Origin: SIG440 sp045648175
GTDB taxonomy: Bacteria; Bacillota; Clostridia; Monoglobales; Monoglobaceae
DNA length: 28,249 nucleotides
NCBI GenBank assembly: GCA_045648175.1
Contig: JAZRNN010000036.1
Coordinates: 1 to 28,249, forward strand
Direction of reading: 5' to 3'
Shown: positions 15,558 through 23,337 of the stretch, one piece after another
How positions within the stretch are numbered: position 1 is the stretch's first letter
How the letters are laid out: each line of letters starts with the position of its first letter
Notes under the pieces: model-generated
Databases searched by the model: none
What the model was told of the DNA's origin: nothing
What the model saw: only the letters and a program-made list of their open reading frames with translations
Position numbers and translations under genes: made by a program

Positions 15558-16928
15558 TTAACCAATCTTGGGAAGACTAGCCGCAGCAACAGACTGACCT
15601 ACTCTTCTTGCCTTTTCGTCAGGAATGTGAAGTTCGATTTTCTTTGCAAGTTCGGGGAATTCAACACTAAGAACTTCGTTTGCTTTGTTAAGAAGAATTG
15701 TACCGCCCTTACCGCTTGTTACACGGCCCATAATAAGAACGTGCTTTATATCGTAGAACATTGAATAATATGCAATTGTGTAACCGAAATATATACCGAT
15801 TGTATCATAGATATCTGCGGCTCTCGGGTCATTTTCTTCCATAAGTCCCTGAACAACCTTAAGTTTTTCAGCGGGTGACAAGCTTTGATCCAGTGCTATT
15901 CCTGCTTTTGGCGCAAGCTTAATTACAGCATCCTGTGAGAAATACTTAACGCCACAGCCGTAATCACCACTCCATTCATCAACCATAGCACCTTTATTGA
16001 AGTCAACGGGGACAAATGCAAGCTCATTGAGCCATCCGGTAATGTTTCCGTCTTTGTCAACATAGCCGGCTGCTTCGCTTGTGCCCATAGCAACACCCAT
16101 TACATTGTTATCTTCTAAACTCATTGCGCCAGCTAGAGCTGTAACATCACCATCATTTGCAACTTCAACGGGTACATCACCAATTTCCTTTGCAACATCT
16201 ATGTACATATTCTTTACATGCTTTTCAAAGTCATCATCTGAAACCTTGATAAAAAGTGATGCAACCTTAATTTTATTATCAATATACACGCCTGCAGAAG
16301 AAACACCAATAGCATCAACCCTTGGCATATGAGAAGCCGCCGTCTTCATAGCATTGAGTATGCCCTCATAATGATATTTAGGGTCGCTTTCAAGTTTGGG
16401 GAACCATACAACCTCTTCGGAATATACTGTTTTACCGTCAACAACGGCTGAAACCTTGCGGTCACTGCCACCTGCATCAAAGCCGATACGACAACCATCT
16501 AGATGATGGCCAACGGGCGATGAAACATCATTTTCAGCAGGTGCATCAGCGATATTTTCAACATAAACAACCTCAAATGGCTTCTCAAAAACACGAGCCA
16601 TAAAGTTGAAATCAAACTCTCTTGCACCACCGATGCGATAGTCATCTGCTATTCGGTCATAAAGGTATTTTGAGCCGGCAATATAAACCTTATATCCGCC
16701 TTTTGCCCAAAGAAGAGTTTTAATAATTCTTTCAGCAATGCCATAGTTTTCTTCATCGTGACCTGTACCATCCTTAAATATATTAAGGTTATAAACTGCA
16801 ACAAGACCATTGTTTCGCTCAACAGCGATAACAACTTTCTGTGAGTCAGCCTTGGCAACAGCCGCTTTATAGTCGTTGATAACGTTTACCATTGGCATAA
16901 ATTCGGGTTCAAGTTTTGCAATAATCAT
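15558..16928 (-). CDS. ROK-like sugar kinase with a long N-terminal extension
   Basis: This is a 456-residue ASKHA-fold protein. The ATP phosphate-1 motif is IGFDAGGSDRKVSAVVDG (148-165), unusually late because about 140 residues of a separate N-terminal domain come first. VEVANDGDVTALAGA (255-269) carries the likely catalytic Asp, and GVAMGTSEAAGY (about 280-291) is the phosphate-2 loop. The CxCGxxGCxE zinc motif of typical ROK kinases is absent. Its ATG overlaps the nagA stop (ATGA), so the two are translationally coupled. A role as an amino-sugar kinase, perhaps for GlcNAc or a related sugar, is inferred from this pairing. The substrate is not certain. Confidence 0.8.
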   Translation of the reverse strand: MIIAKLEPEFMPMVNVINDYKAAVAKADSQKVVIAVERNNGLVAVYNLNIFKDGTGHDEENYGIAERIIKTLLWAKGGYKVYIAGSKYLYDRIADDYRIGGAREFDFNFMARVFEKPFEVVYVENIADAPAENDVSSPVGHHLDGCRIGFDAGGSDRKVSAVVDGKTVYSEEVVWFPKLESDPKYHYEGILNAMKTAASHMPRVDAIGVSSAGVYIDNKIKVASLFIKVSDDDFEKHVKNMYIDVAKEIGDVPVEVANDGDVTALAGAMSLEDNNVMGVAMGTSEAAGYVDKDGNITGWLNELAFVPVDFNKGAMVDEWSGDYGCGVKYFSQDAVIKLAPKAGIALDQSLSPAEKLKVVQGLMEENDPRAADIYDTIGIYFGYTIAYYSMFYDIKHVLIMGRVTSGKGGTILLNKANEVLSVEFPELAKKIELHIPDEKARRVGQSVAAASLPKIG

Positions 16929-18076
16929 AAGTTTTCTCCTTTATATCTTATTTCTCCGCCGAGAATTGTCATATTAATATCAAATTTTTCGTTTGCAATA
17001 ATTATATCAGCACGTTTACCCACTTCTAATGAGCCTATTTCAGCATCCTCGCCAAGTGCTTTTGCAGAATTAAGTGAAGCACAGGCAACAGCTTCATATA
17101 TTTCTAGACTGCTGTTTGTATAAAGATTATAAACTGCGTTGTTGAGATTAAGCACGCTTCCTGCAATGGTACCGTCGGACATAAGGCATTTAATACCTTC
17201 TTTATGTACAGGTTGTCCGCCAAGTGTATAGTCACCGTCAGGCATACCGCCAGCCCTGATACAGTCAGTAATTAAGCAAAGTTTGTCACCTTTAATCTTT
17301 GCAATAAGACCAAACAGACCTTTGTTTACGTGGAATGTATCAGCTATAAGCTCACAACTTACATTATCACTCGATAGTGCTGCACCCACAACACCCGGAC
17401 TTCGGTGAGAAAGAACTGTCATTGCGTTGAAAAGATGTGTTGTGTGGCGTACACCACATTCTATGCCAAAGCATGCTTCGTCATAGGTTGCATCTGTGTG
17501 ACCCATAGATATGAGTACAGATGTTTCGTTTGAAACATTTTTGATACATTCTTTTGCACCTTCAACCTCGGGAGCAACAGTAAAAAGCTTAACTATATCA
17601 GAATGCTTTTTAATAAAATCACTATCAGGTTTTAGAATATGCTCTTCTGCCTGAGCACCCTTCTTTGCCGCATTAATGAATGGGCCCTCACTGTTTATAC
17701 CCAAAATTCTTGAGCCATAATATTCATCGCTGTTTTTGAGTGTACGTACGCTATCAAATGCCGCTTCAATCTCGGTTTTTGATACTGTCATTGTTGTTGG
17801 ACACCATGCGGTAACTCCGTTTTTAATGATACCTTCAGCCATCTTTTTGACGCCATCAACATCACCGTCGGACACATCCGCACCCAAATATCCGTGGATA
17901 TGCATATCAACAAGACCGGGCGAAACATATTTGTTCGAGACATCAATTATTTCATAGTCAGATGTATTAATTTCATTTGCATCAACTATTTTTTCGATTT
18001 TTTCATCAAATATAATTGCAAGATTATCAGCAACTTTATCGGGCAGAATAACTTTGCCGCCAATGATACATTTCAT
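16925..18076 (-). CDS. nagA: N-acetylglucosamine-6-phosphate deacetylase
   Basis: NagA (about 383 residues) removes acetate from GlcNAc-6-phosphate in the cytoplasm, feeding glucosamine-6-phosphate to glycolysis or wall synthesis. It is an amidohydrolase with VDMHIHG near residue 60, the metal ligand Glu in SEGPFIN (about 130), His in SMGHTDAT (about 193) and THLFNAM (about 214), and the catalytic Asp in LITDCIRAGGMPDG (about 271). I chose the second in-frame ATG (18074-18076): it sits 9 nt from an AAAGGAG site, whereas the first ATG at 18080-18082 is too close at 3 nt. It overlaps the ROK kinase by 4 nt. No nagB is in the window. Confidence 0.95.
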   Translation of the reverse strand: MKCIIGGKVILPDKVADNLAIIFDEKIEKIVDANEINTSDYEIIDVSNKYVSPGLVDMHIHGYLGADVSDGDVDGVKKMAEGIIKNGVTAWCPTTMTVSKTEIEAAFDSVRTLKNSDEYYGSRILGINSEGPFINAAKKGAQAEEHILKPDSDFIKKHSDIVKLFTVAPEVEGAKECIKNVSNETSVLISMGHTDATYDEACFGIECGVRHTTHLFNAMTVLSHRSPGVVGAALSSDNVSCELIADTFHVNKGLFGLIAKIKGDKLCLITDCIRAGGMPDGDYTLGGQPVHKEGIKCLMSDGTIAGSVLNLNNAVYNLYTNSSLEIYEAVACASLNSAKALGEDAEIGSLEVGKRADIIIANEKFDINMTILGGEIRYKGENL

Positions 18077-18142
18077 TAACATCTTCTCCTTTTTGCATCT
18101 TAAAATGTTTAATTTAATTATACAATATTATTTATTAAAAAT

Positions 18143-18183
18143 ATTTACATAAAAGTATATTTTTTTTATACTATCATGTAAAT
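18143..18183. promoter_or_regulatory. imperfect 41-bp palindrome in the nagA/rpmB spacer
   Basis: ATTTACAT (18143-18150) and ATGTAAAT (18176-18183), with inner AGTATA and TATACT at matching distance from the centre, form a symmetric dyad. It lies upstream of nagA and 33 bp before the rpmB -35 box. It could be an operator for the nagA operon or a weak hairpin. No regulator is recognised. Confidence 0.35.
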
Positions 18184-18215
18184 TATAAAAAAATTAAAAA
18201 ATTTTATAAAAACAC

Positions 18216-18244
18216 TTGCAAAAATCAAATTATTCTGTTATAAT
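18216..18244 (+). promoter_or_regulatory. promoter of rpmB
   Basis: TTGCAA (18216-18221) and TATAAT (18239-18244) are 17 bp apart, 45 bp ahead of the rpmB start. Confidence 0.85.
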
Positions 18245-18289
18245 ACTTTAAGTTGATTTATTATGATTTTAATTGGAGGTGGATATATA

Positions 18290-18478
18290 ATGGCAAAATG
18301 CGAAATTTGCGGAAAAGAATTAAAGTTTGGAATTAAGGTTTCTCACTCACATCGTCGTGCAAACAGAACCTGGAAGCCTAATATCAGAAGGGTCAGAGCA
18401 GTTGTTGACGGTACTCCCAAAAGAGTTTACGCATGCTCAAGATGCTTGAGATCAGGTAAAGTACAGAGAGCTGTTTAA
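18290..18478 (+). CDS. rpmB: 50S ribosomal protein L28
   Basis: L28 is 62 residues and binds 23S rRNA in the large ribosomal subunit. MAKCEICGKELKFGIKVSHS, then RRANRTWKPNIRRVR, is the standard N-terminus. Four cysteines (CEIC near the start, CSRC near the end) make this the zinc-binding form. A GGAGGTG ribosome binding site precedes the ATG at the right distance, so the longer frame from 18263 is not used. It is monocistronic, with its own promoter and terminator, and converges on spoVM. spoVM is also its neighbour in Bacillus. Confidence 0.97.
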   Translation: MAKCEICGKELKFGIKVSHSHRRANRTWKPNIRRVRAVVDGTPKRVYACSRCLRSGKVQRAV

Positions 18479-18496
18479 TACTTAATCACAAAAGAT

Positions 18497-18534
18497 AAAA
18501 GCCGTAAGTGCTAACGTGCACCTATGGCTTTTTT
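18497..18534 (+). terminator. terminator of rpmB
   Basis: AAAAGCCGTAAGTGC pairs with GCACCTATGGCTTTT (one mismatch, one G-U) around a TAACGT loop and ends in TTTTTT. It also lies just past the end of spoVM on the other strand. Confidence 0.85.
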
Positions 18535-18546
18535 GCATTATGTATA

Positions 18547-18630
18547 TTAATTAGTTTCGTTTTTAATCTTAAAAATGCTTTTTAAAATTCCTCTTAAAAG
18601 TTTTGGTGCTTTTACTACAACTATTTTCAT
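18547..18630 (-). CDS. spoVM: stage V sporulation protein M (27 residues)
   Basis: This tiny ORF encodes MKIVVVKAPKLLRGILKSIF followed by KIKNETN. It lines up without gaps with Bacillus SpoVM over the first 20 residues, keeping K7, P9, K10, L12, G14 and I15. SpoVM is an amphipathic helix that recognises the convex forespore membrane, localises the coat ATPase SpoIVA and inhibits FtsH. P9 is the residue known to matter for localisation. An AAAGGAG ribosome binding site lies 8 nt before the ATG. It sits next to rpmB, as in Bacillus, and 15 bp downstream of a small membrane protein gene. The identity is supported by motif, size and context. Confidence 0.9.
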   Translation of the reverse strand: MKIVVVKAPKLLRGILKSIFKIKNETN

Positions 18631-18645
18631 TACATCCACTCCTTT

Positions 18646-18819
18646 TTATTTTTTTACGATAAAACAAACTCCTGCACTAATCAAAACCAATCCAAGCAAG
18701 GTTATTAAAAGATATCTCGGTATTGCATATGCAAGAAACAACCCTACCCCTATGGCAATCAGAAACAGTCCTGCACCTTTAAAACTATTATGGCAACAGC
18801 ATCTCCTTTTTTTTAACAT
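18646..18819 (-). CDS. small two-helix membrane protein
   Basis: The frame encodes 57 residues from the ATG at 18817-18819 (MLKKRRCCCHNSFKG). A basic, Cys-rich N-terminus (CCCH) is followed by two hydrophobic segments, GLFLIAIGVGLFLAYAIP and LLITLLGLVLISAGVCFIV, and a KK end. The frame also has a TTG four codons earlier, but no ribosome binding site fits it. I recognise no named family. It lies 15 bp upstream of spoVM in the same orientation, so a sporulation role is possible but only inferred. Confidence 0.6.
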   Translation of the reverse strand: MLKKRRCCCHNSFKGAGLFLIAIGVGLFLAYAIPRYLLITLLGLVLISAGVCFIVKK

Positions 18820-18880
18820 CCAAACCACCAATCCTTTTGTTTTCAGTATATTCTGTGGTATAATTTTGGTTACAAACTAA

Positions 18881-18918
18881 AAAAATGCTGAATTGAATTT
18901 TTCCAATTCAGCATTTTT
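18881..18918 (-). terminator. terminator of the MATE transporter gene
   Basis: A perfect 15-bp stem (AAAAATGCTGAATTG with its complement at 18904-18918) starts 3 bp beyond the MATE stop. On the minus strand it is followed by TTTTTTAG-type sequence. Confidence 0.88.
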
Positions 18919-18921
18919 ATT

Positions 18922-20304
18922 TTATATATCATCTGCAAGAGTTTTGCGTTTTTTCCATACTCCGCTTAAGAAGTATATAAGCGACGGGATTGCATAACCA
19001 AAAGGAGCTAATGCATATCCAAGAACAAAACCGTAAAAACCAAAATTAAAGTATATACCAAAAAGCCAACTTAGTCCTATTCTCAAAGCAACTCCGTCAA
19101 GGATAGAAAGAACCATACCAAATTTAACAAAGCCTATTCCCTGAATGAACGCACCTGTTCCGCGCATTATAGCAAACGGAATAAAAAGCCATATTATTGC
19201 ACTTATGAATGTAGCCGACAGAGCGTGTACCGCTGTATCATCCGAGAAGAGCATAAACAGTTCTTTTCCAAAACACATATATAGAGACAGAAAAATTATA
19301 GTGAATATTGCAGAAAACATCCAAGCCGAATATACAACCTTTTGTGCGCGTTCTGTTTTCTTTGCGGCAATATTCTGACTTATCATCGGAAGTGCTGCAT
19401 ACTGTATACCCATTGAGATTTTATTCATAATATCATCAATTCTGACGCCTATACCAAATGTTGCAGACTCTACAACACCAAGTGAATTTATCATAGCGTT
19501 TACGTACAGCATAGAAATATTTATAAAACCTGACTGAATTGCCATAGGAGTTCCAAGACTTAATATCATTTTTACATATTTTAAAACAGGCTTAAAGCTT
19601 GGAAGTTTAAAATCAAAACCAAATTCTTCTTTATTTTTATAAAGGTAATAAATCGAGAATATAAACGACACAGCCTGACCTATTATTGTTGCCCAGGCAG
19701 CACCGGCAACGCCCCATCCCCATATACCGGTAAACAATATATCAAGAACTAGGTTTACAACCGATGCAAGTGCAATAAATAAAAGCGGTCTTTTTGAGTC
19801 ACCCATTCCGCGAAGTATAGCAGATATCATATTATATCCTGCTGTAAATATCATACCGAGTCCACAAATCACAAGATAATTATCCGACATACTAACTGAT
19901 TCGGGTGGAATATTCATAATTTTAATAATTATATTTTTTGAAAACATAATTGCAATAGAAAACAGAAGACCCATTGCAAGTATTACCGAAAAAAGTGTGC
20001 CAATCAGGCTGTTGGTTTCCTTTTTCTTTCCTGCACCTATTGCATGGGATATTAAAACTTGGCCACCGTTTGAAAACCCAAGGCATACCATTGTAGCAAA
20101 ATTTAGTATCTGACTGGATTGCGAAACTGCCGAAAGCCCCGCTGTGCCTACATACCTGCCAACAATAATCATATCTATGGTTGAATATACTACCTGTAAG
20201 GCATTTGAAAGCATAAACGGTATCATTAGATTAAATAACTGCTTTGATATGATTCCTGTTGTAAAATCTTTTACAAGTTTTGTTGTTTTCATTATGTAAT
20301 TCAT
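18922..20304 (-). CDS. MATE family efflux transporter
   Basis: This protein of about 460 residues has twelve predicted membrane helices in two six-helix halves. MATE proteins export drugs or metabolites using an Na+ or H+ gradient. Family features include FMLSNALQVVYSTIDMIIVGRYVG at the N-terminus, SNGGQVLISHAIGAGKKKE, and GMGDSKRPLLFIALASVVNLVLD at the end of the first half. The frame is open to 20397, but the extra residues overlap the end of a broken gene whose stop is at 20312-20314. I therefore place the start at the ATG of 20302-20304 (MNYIMKTTKL). The ATG at 20290-20292 is an equal alternative, as neither has ideal ribosome binding site spacing. Substrate unknown. Confidence 0.92.
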   Translation of the reverse strand: MNYIMKTTKLVKDFTTGIISKQLFNLMIPFMLSNALQVVYSTIDMIIVGRYVGTAGLSAVSQSSQILNFATMVCLGFSNGGQVLISHAIGAGKKKETNSLIGTLFSVILAMGLLFSIAIMFSKNIIIKIMNIPPESVSMSDNYLVICGLGMIFTAGYNMISAILRGMGDSKRPLLFIALASVVNLVLDILFTGIWGWGVAGAAWATIIGQAVSFIFSIYYLYKNKEEFGFDFKLPSFKPVLKYVKMILSLGTPMAIQSGFINISMLYVNAMINSLGVVESATFGIGVRIDDIMNKISMGIQYAALPMISQNIAAKKTERAQKVVYSAWMFSAIFTIIFLSLYMCFGKELFMLFSDDTAVHALSATFISAIIWLFIPFAIMRGTGAFIQGIGFVKFGMVLSILDGVALRIGLSWLFGIYFNFGFYGFVLGYALAPFGYAIPSLIYFLSGVWKKRKTLADDI

Positions 20305-20311
20305 ATCCTTT

Positions 20312-20661
20312 CTATCCATATAACTCAAATAACCCGTGAGTGTTACAATAATAGTACATTTTTCCTCCACGCATTTGTGGAAATCTGAGCTCCCCATCCT
20401 GCTCAGGATAGAGCCTTACTGTCAGCACTCTATCAAACCTCACATATGACACAAATGAAATGTGATGTTCCTTGTTCATAGGATGCGAAAATGTGATATA
20501 GAACTCATCCTCAATTTTTTCGACTTTTAATATATGTTTCTCATCAGGTTTTTTGCAATGAGTGGCAAAAGCTTTTCACCACAGCAAATAACCTCGGCAT
20601 TATCTGTGCTTGTAAGCAGATTACCACACTTGTTACAAAAATAGAATTTAGTGTTTTCGTA
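20312..20661 (-). pseudogene. broken desulfoferrodoxin-like (superoxide-reductase domain) gene
   Basis: Two minus-strand frames join into one recognisable protein. The first reads ENTKFYFCNKCGNLLTSTDN, then AEVICCGEKLLPLIAK, a four-Cys rubredoxin-like knuckle. The second reads KKPDEKHILKVEKIEDEFYI, then TFSHPMNKEHHISFVSYVRF and finally MYYYCNTHGLFELYG at the stop, a superoxide-reductase-type fold with HPM and CxxH motifs. The frames are offset by one base at an A6 run (20549-20554); an A7 would restore the frame. No start codon is present: the codon at the right distance (7 nt) from an AAAGAGG site is TAC, with an in-frame stop just upstream. This domain often ends XRE-type regulators, but no helix-turn-helix part is visible here. 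The MATE gene starts about 8 bp after the stop. Confidence 0.75.
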
Positions 20662-20845
20662 TTACCAACCTCTTTTCGTATTCAGCTAAAAAACGCTTGT
20701 TTTAGCTTTAATAATATTAGTCACGATATTTGTTATACGGAATATAACGTTTAGATGCCATATGTTTTCAGTATATAAAGACTGTATAATCTAGATGCCA
20801 TTTTTTTGTGATAGTTCTCGTATATGTTAAGGCTGAAAAATTATT
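20662..20845. other. intergenic spacer with a direct repeat
   Basis: No gene is seen here. It holds a GCTAAAA/TTTTAGC inverted repeat (20685-20706) and a 10-bp direct repeat, TAGATGCCAT, at about 20752 and 20793 (41 bp apart, roughly four helical turns). This spacing could suit an operator, but nothing else supports that. Confidence 0.35.
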
Positions 20846-21214
20846 TTATTTCGATGCTTTGTCACTTTCTTTTCTTGCATAATGTATAACAAATATAATT
20901 TGAATAAGAAAGGCAAGTATAGTTTCAAATATAATAAGTTGATTTGGCAAGAAAGGCTTAAAGTAGTATTCCCATTTTTCTGTTTGAAAAAGCCACGCAA
21001 AAACGCACGATGAAACAAAGCTTAATATATTGCCAACAACTACTATCAAAGAATTTTTTGTCTTTATACATCCAAAGCACAAAACACTGAAGCCAATTAT
21101 CATAATAAGATAGAACCATAGTGTTCCTGTAGTCGCATCCTCGTTCATTGCTAAAAACACAAAAGGCATGCAATATCCTAAAATTAACAGTGCTTTTGTT
21201 ATGGTCTTTTTCAT
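20846..21214 (-). CDS. hypothetical four-helix membrane protein
   Basis: The protein has 122 residues from the ATG at 21212-21214, chosen for its AGAAGGA ribosome binding site 6 nt upstream; the frame is open ten residues further. Four hydrophobic segments are visible: ALLILGYCMPFVFLAM, WFYLIMIIGFSVLCFGCI, LIVVVGNILSFVSSCVFAWLF and LIIFETILAFLIQIIFVIHY. The C-terminus is short and charged. I recognise no family. It stands between the broken desulfoferrodoxin-like gene and the MFS transporter, and no functional link is evident. Confidence 0.65.
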   Translation of the reverse strand: MKKTITKALLILGYCMPFVFLAMNEDATTGTLWFYLIMIIGFSVLCFGCIKTKNSLIVVVGNILSFVSSCVFAWLFQTEKWEYYFKPFLPNQLIIFETILAFLIQIIFVIHYARKESDKASK

Positions 21215-21380
21215 ATACTTCCTTCTTTCGACATTATTCGACATCCCTTATAAGGTCGCAACAAGTTAAGACTAAAAAATTATATACCTATCAAAGCTTG
21301 ACAGAAAAAAGTTTCCATACTGGAATCATCAAAATAAATATTATATAATTTTCTTCTAAATTTTTATATATTGCTAAGAA

Positions 21381-22700
21381 CTAAAATTTTTTAGTTTCAT
21401 TTGATCTTTTGACAAAAAATGTACTCATAAGCAAGGCGATAATATATAAAACAATAGTCACATACAATACAGTTTGGTAACCCACAGGATTTATCATATT
21501 GCCTGCAACCTCTATTTCCTCACCAAAATGATTTACAATCCAGGTAGCAAGCTGATTTCCTGTAAGACCTGCAAACGCCCACGCTGACAATGTGATTCCA
21601 TGAATTGCACTTATGTTACTCATTCCGTAATGGTCTGAAAGCAGTGTCGGGACATTTGAAAATCCTCCACCATAGCCTGCATTTATAAACATCAAAAGCA
21701 CCAAGACGAGAATAGCAAGCGGGGCACTCGTTGCACCATTTTTTATCCCCCCTGTAAGGATTGTAATAGCAGTAAGTATAATGGAAATAATGAAGATAAT
21801 CTTGAAAATAGTATTTCTATCTTTCATTTTATCAGCCCACGCTGAAAATCCAAGACGTCCACCTGCATTGAATATAGCAGAAACTGTTGAGATTATTCCA
21901 ACAATTTCTGCAAGTCCTATACACTTTACAATCATTTTTTCCTGAGACAAAAGTGCAAGGCCACATGTGATATTTATATAAAACATTAACCATATGCCTA
22001 TGTAATTTATAATCTTCTTTGTTTTAAGAACAGCTAAAATATTATTTTTATCTTCCTTTCCCTGAGGTTCTTTCCAATCTGCAGGTTTTTTTAAAAGCAA
22101 ATGTCCAACAAACATCATAGCAAAATAAACCACACTTAAAATCAAGAACATTTTATAAATACCACTCTTGCCCATCGTATGAAGCATTGATTGCATTATG
22201 GGACTCGCTATTGCCTTTGCTGCACCAAATCCTGCTACTGCAAGGCCAGTTGCAAGCCCCTTTCTGTCTGCAAACCAAAGCATAAGTGTTTTTACTGGCG
22301 AAAGATATCCTGTACCAAGACCTATTCCCATAATAAATCCATAGCATAAATATATACCGACAAGAGCCACTATACTACCTTGGTGTAATCCGCCGTAGTA
22401 AATAAATCCGCCTGTCCCAGCCATGCCTAAAGAAAAGCATATAGCCGCAATTAATGATGACTTGTGAATATCCTTCTCTACAACATTGCCGAGAAATGCC
22501 GCCGACATTCCAAGAAAGAAAATCGCGAAGCTGAACGCCCATTCCACTGCGCCTTTTGAAAATCCAATATACTCTGCAATTTCCTGACTAAAAATTGACC
22601 AACAATATACTGTACCGATACTGCAATGAAGCAGTAGCGCAGGAATTGCTGCTCTTATCCACTTGTTTTCTTTCCAACCGTTTTTTAACTTTTTACTCAC
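21381..22700 (-). CDS. OFA-type MFS transporter (oxalate/formate antiporter-like)
   Basis: This 439-residue, twelve-helix transporter belongs to the OFA branch of the major facilitator superfamily, which exchanges or takes up small carboxylates such as oxalate, formate or lactate in characterised members. IPALLLHCSIGTVYCWSIFS in helix 1 is typical, followed by IMGIGLGTGYLSPVKTLMLWF then ADRKGLATGLAVAGFGAAKA. The start is GTG (MSKKLKNGW) with an AGGAGAGG ribosome binding site about 6 nt ahead. A possible 33-residue membrane peptide is encoded 107 bp upstream on the same strand. The substrate cannot be read from the sequence. Confidence 0.9.
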   Translation of the reverse strand: MSKKLKNGWKENKWIRAAIPALLLHCSIGTVYCWSIFSQEIAEYIGFSKGAVEWAFSFAIFFLGMSAAFLGNVVEKDIHKSSLIAAICFSLGMAGTGGFIYYGGLHQGSIVALVGIYLCYGFIMGIGLGTGYLSPVKTLMLWFADRKGLATGLAVAGFGAAKAIASPIMQSMLHTMGKSGIYKMFLILSVVYFAMMFVGHLLLKKPADWKEPQGKEDKNNILAVLKTKKIINYIGIWLMFYINITCGLALLSQEKMIVKCIGLAEIVGIISTVSAIFNAGGRLGFSAWADKMKDRNTIFKIIFIISIILTAITILTGGIKNGATSAPLAILVLVLLMFINAGYGGGFSNVPTLLSDHYGMSNISAIHGITLSAWAFAGLTGNQLATWIVNHFGEEIEVAGNMINPVGYQTVLYVTIVLYIIALLMSTFFVKRSNETKKF

Positions 22701-22806
22701 CGTAACCTCTCCTTATTTTTTAAATTTTCTTTTGTTAATAGTTGCCATTATCATATGTAGGCACATGTCAAGTTAGAAAAAATATTTTTATAGATATTAC
22801 TAAATT

Positions 22807-22908
22807 CTAAAAAAATTCAAATGTTCCCGCTATAATCCAGATACCAACCATTATCATTCCGATGGTGTTTAATATTTCATCATATTTCGTTTCTATCCAC
22901 CACGGCAT
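22807..22908 (-). CDS. possible 33-residue membrane peptide upstream of the OFA transporter
   Basis: From the ATG at 22906-22908 the frame reads MPWWIETKYDEILNTIGMIM, then VGIWIIAGTFEFF and a TAG stop. It is a short amphipathic start followed by one membrane helix. No convincing ribosome binding site precedes the ATG, which lowers confidence; the frame is open upstream to a TTG. Small single-helix subunits are annotated beside some OFA-type MFS genes, and this could be a diverged one. It may equally be a chance ORF or a gene remnant. Confidence 0.3.
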   Translation of the reverse strand: MPWWIETKYDEILNTIGMIMVGIWIIAGTFEFF

Positions 22909-22986
22909 TATCGAATCAATATACAATTTAAATATCAAACTTTTATCTTATGAATAAACTCATTATACACCTTTTTATCCCAAAAA

Positions 22987-23337
22987 TCAATCTTGTTTTA
23001 CTCTATTTTCCAAATTAATTCGGTATATATTATCAAATTCAATTTCAGTTTTTACAACAGTCATTTTTCTAAAAACTTTATCAAATACTGTAACCATTCC
23101 TTCCGCAGATATATACTCGCCGTCAGCAAAACACACAACATGTACATATGTTCCTTTTTCGATAAGATTAAGAGTGTTTGCAATATCCTGGGCACTTTCG
23201 TCTGATAGTTCTGCTTTTTCAACAATTATTCGTTCCTTATTGCGTAGGGCATCCTCAAGACCGCTTAATGCTGAAAATGGCATAAATTGTTTTGCACGCT
23301 CGGATACCGGCATCTTCATTCTTGGTTTATTCGCCAC
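22987..23337 (-). CDS. YolD-like family protein
   Basis: This 116-residue protein matches the YolD-like family: KMPVSERAKQFMPFSALSGL near the start, and a beta-rich C-terminal half. YolD-like genes typically lie beside UvrX/UmuC-type Y-family DNA polymerases in Firmicutes and are thought to assist translesion synthesis. The start is GTG with AGGAGG 8 nt upstream, and it overlaps the end of the polymerase gene by 11 nt. The partner polymerase is broken here, so this gene may be a leftover unless another polymerase copy exists in the genome. Confidence 0.88.
   Translation of the reverse strand: MANKPRMKMPVSERAKQFMPFSALSGLEDALRNKERIIVEKAELSDESAQDIANTLNLIEKGTYVHVVCFADGEYISAEGMVTVFDKVFRKMTVVKTEIEFDNIYRINLENRVKQD

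Noticed and set aside
20305..20397. N-terminal extension of the MATE frame
   Set aside because: It overlaps the end of the desulfoferrodoxin-like coding sequence in another frame, and the conserved MATE N-terminus begins after it.
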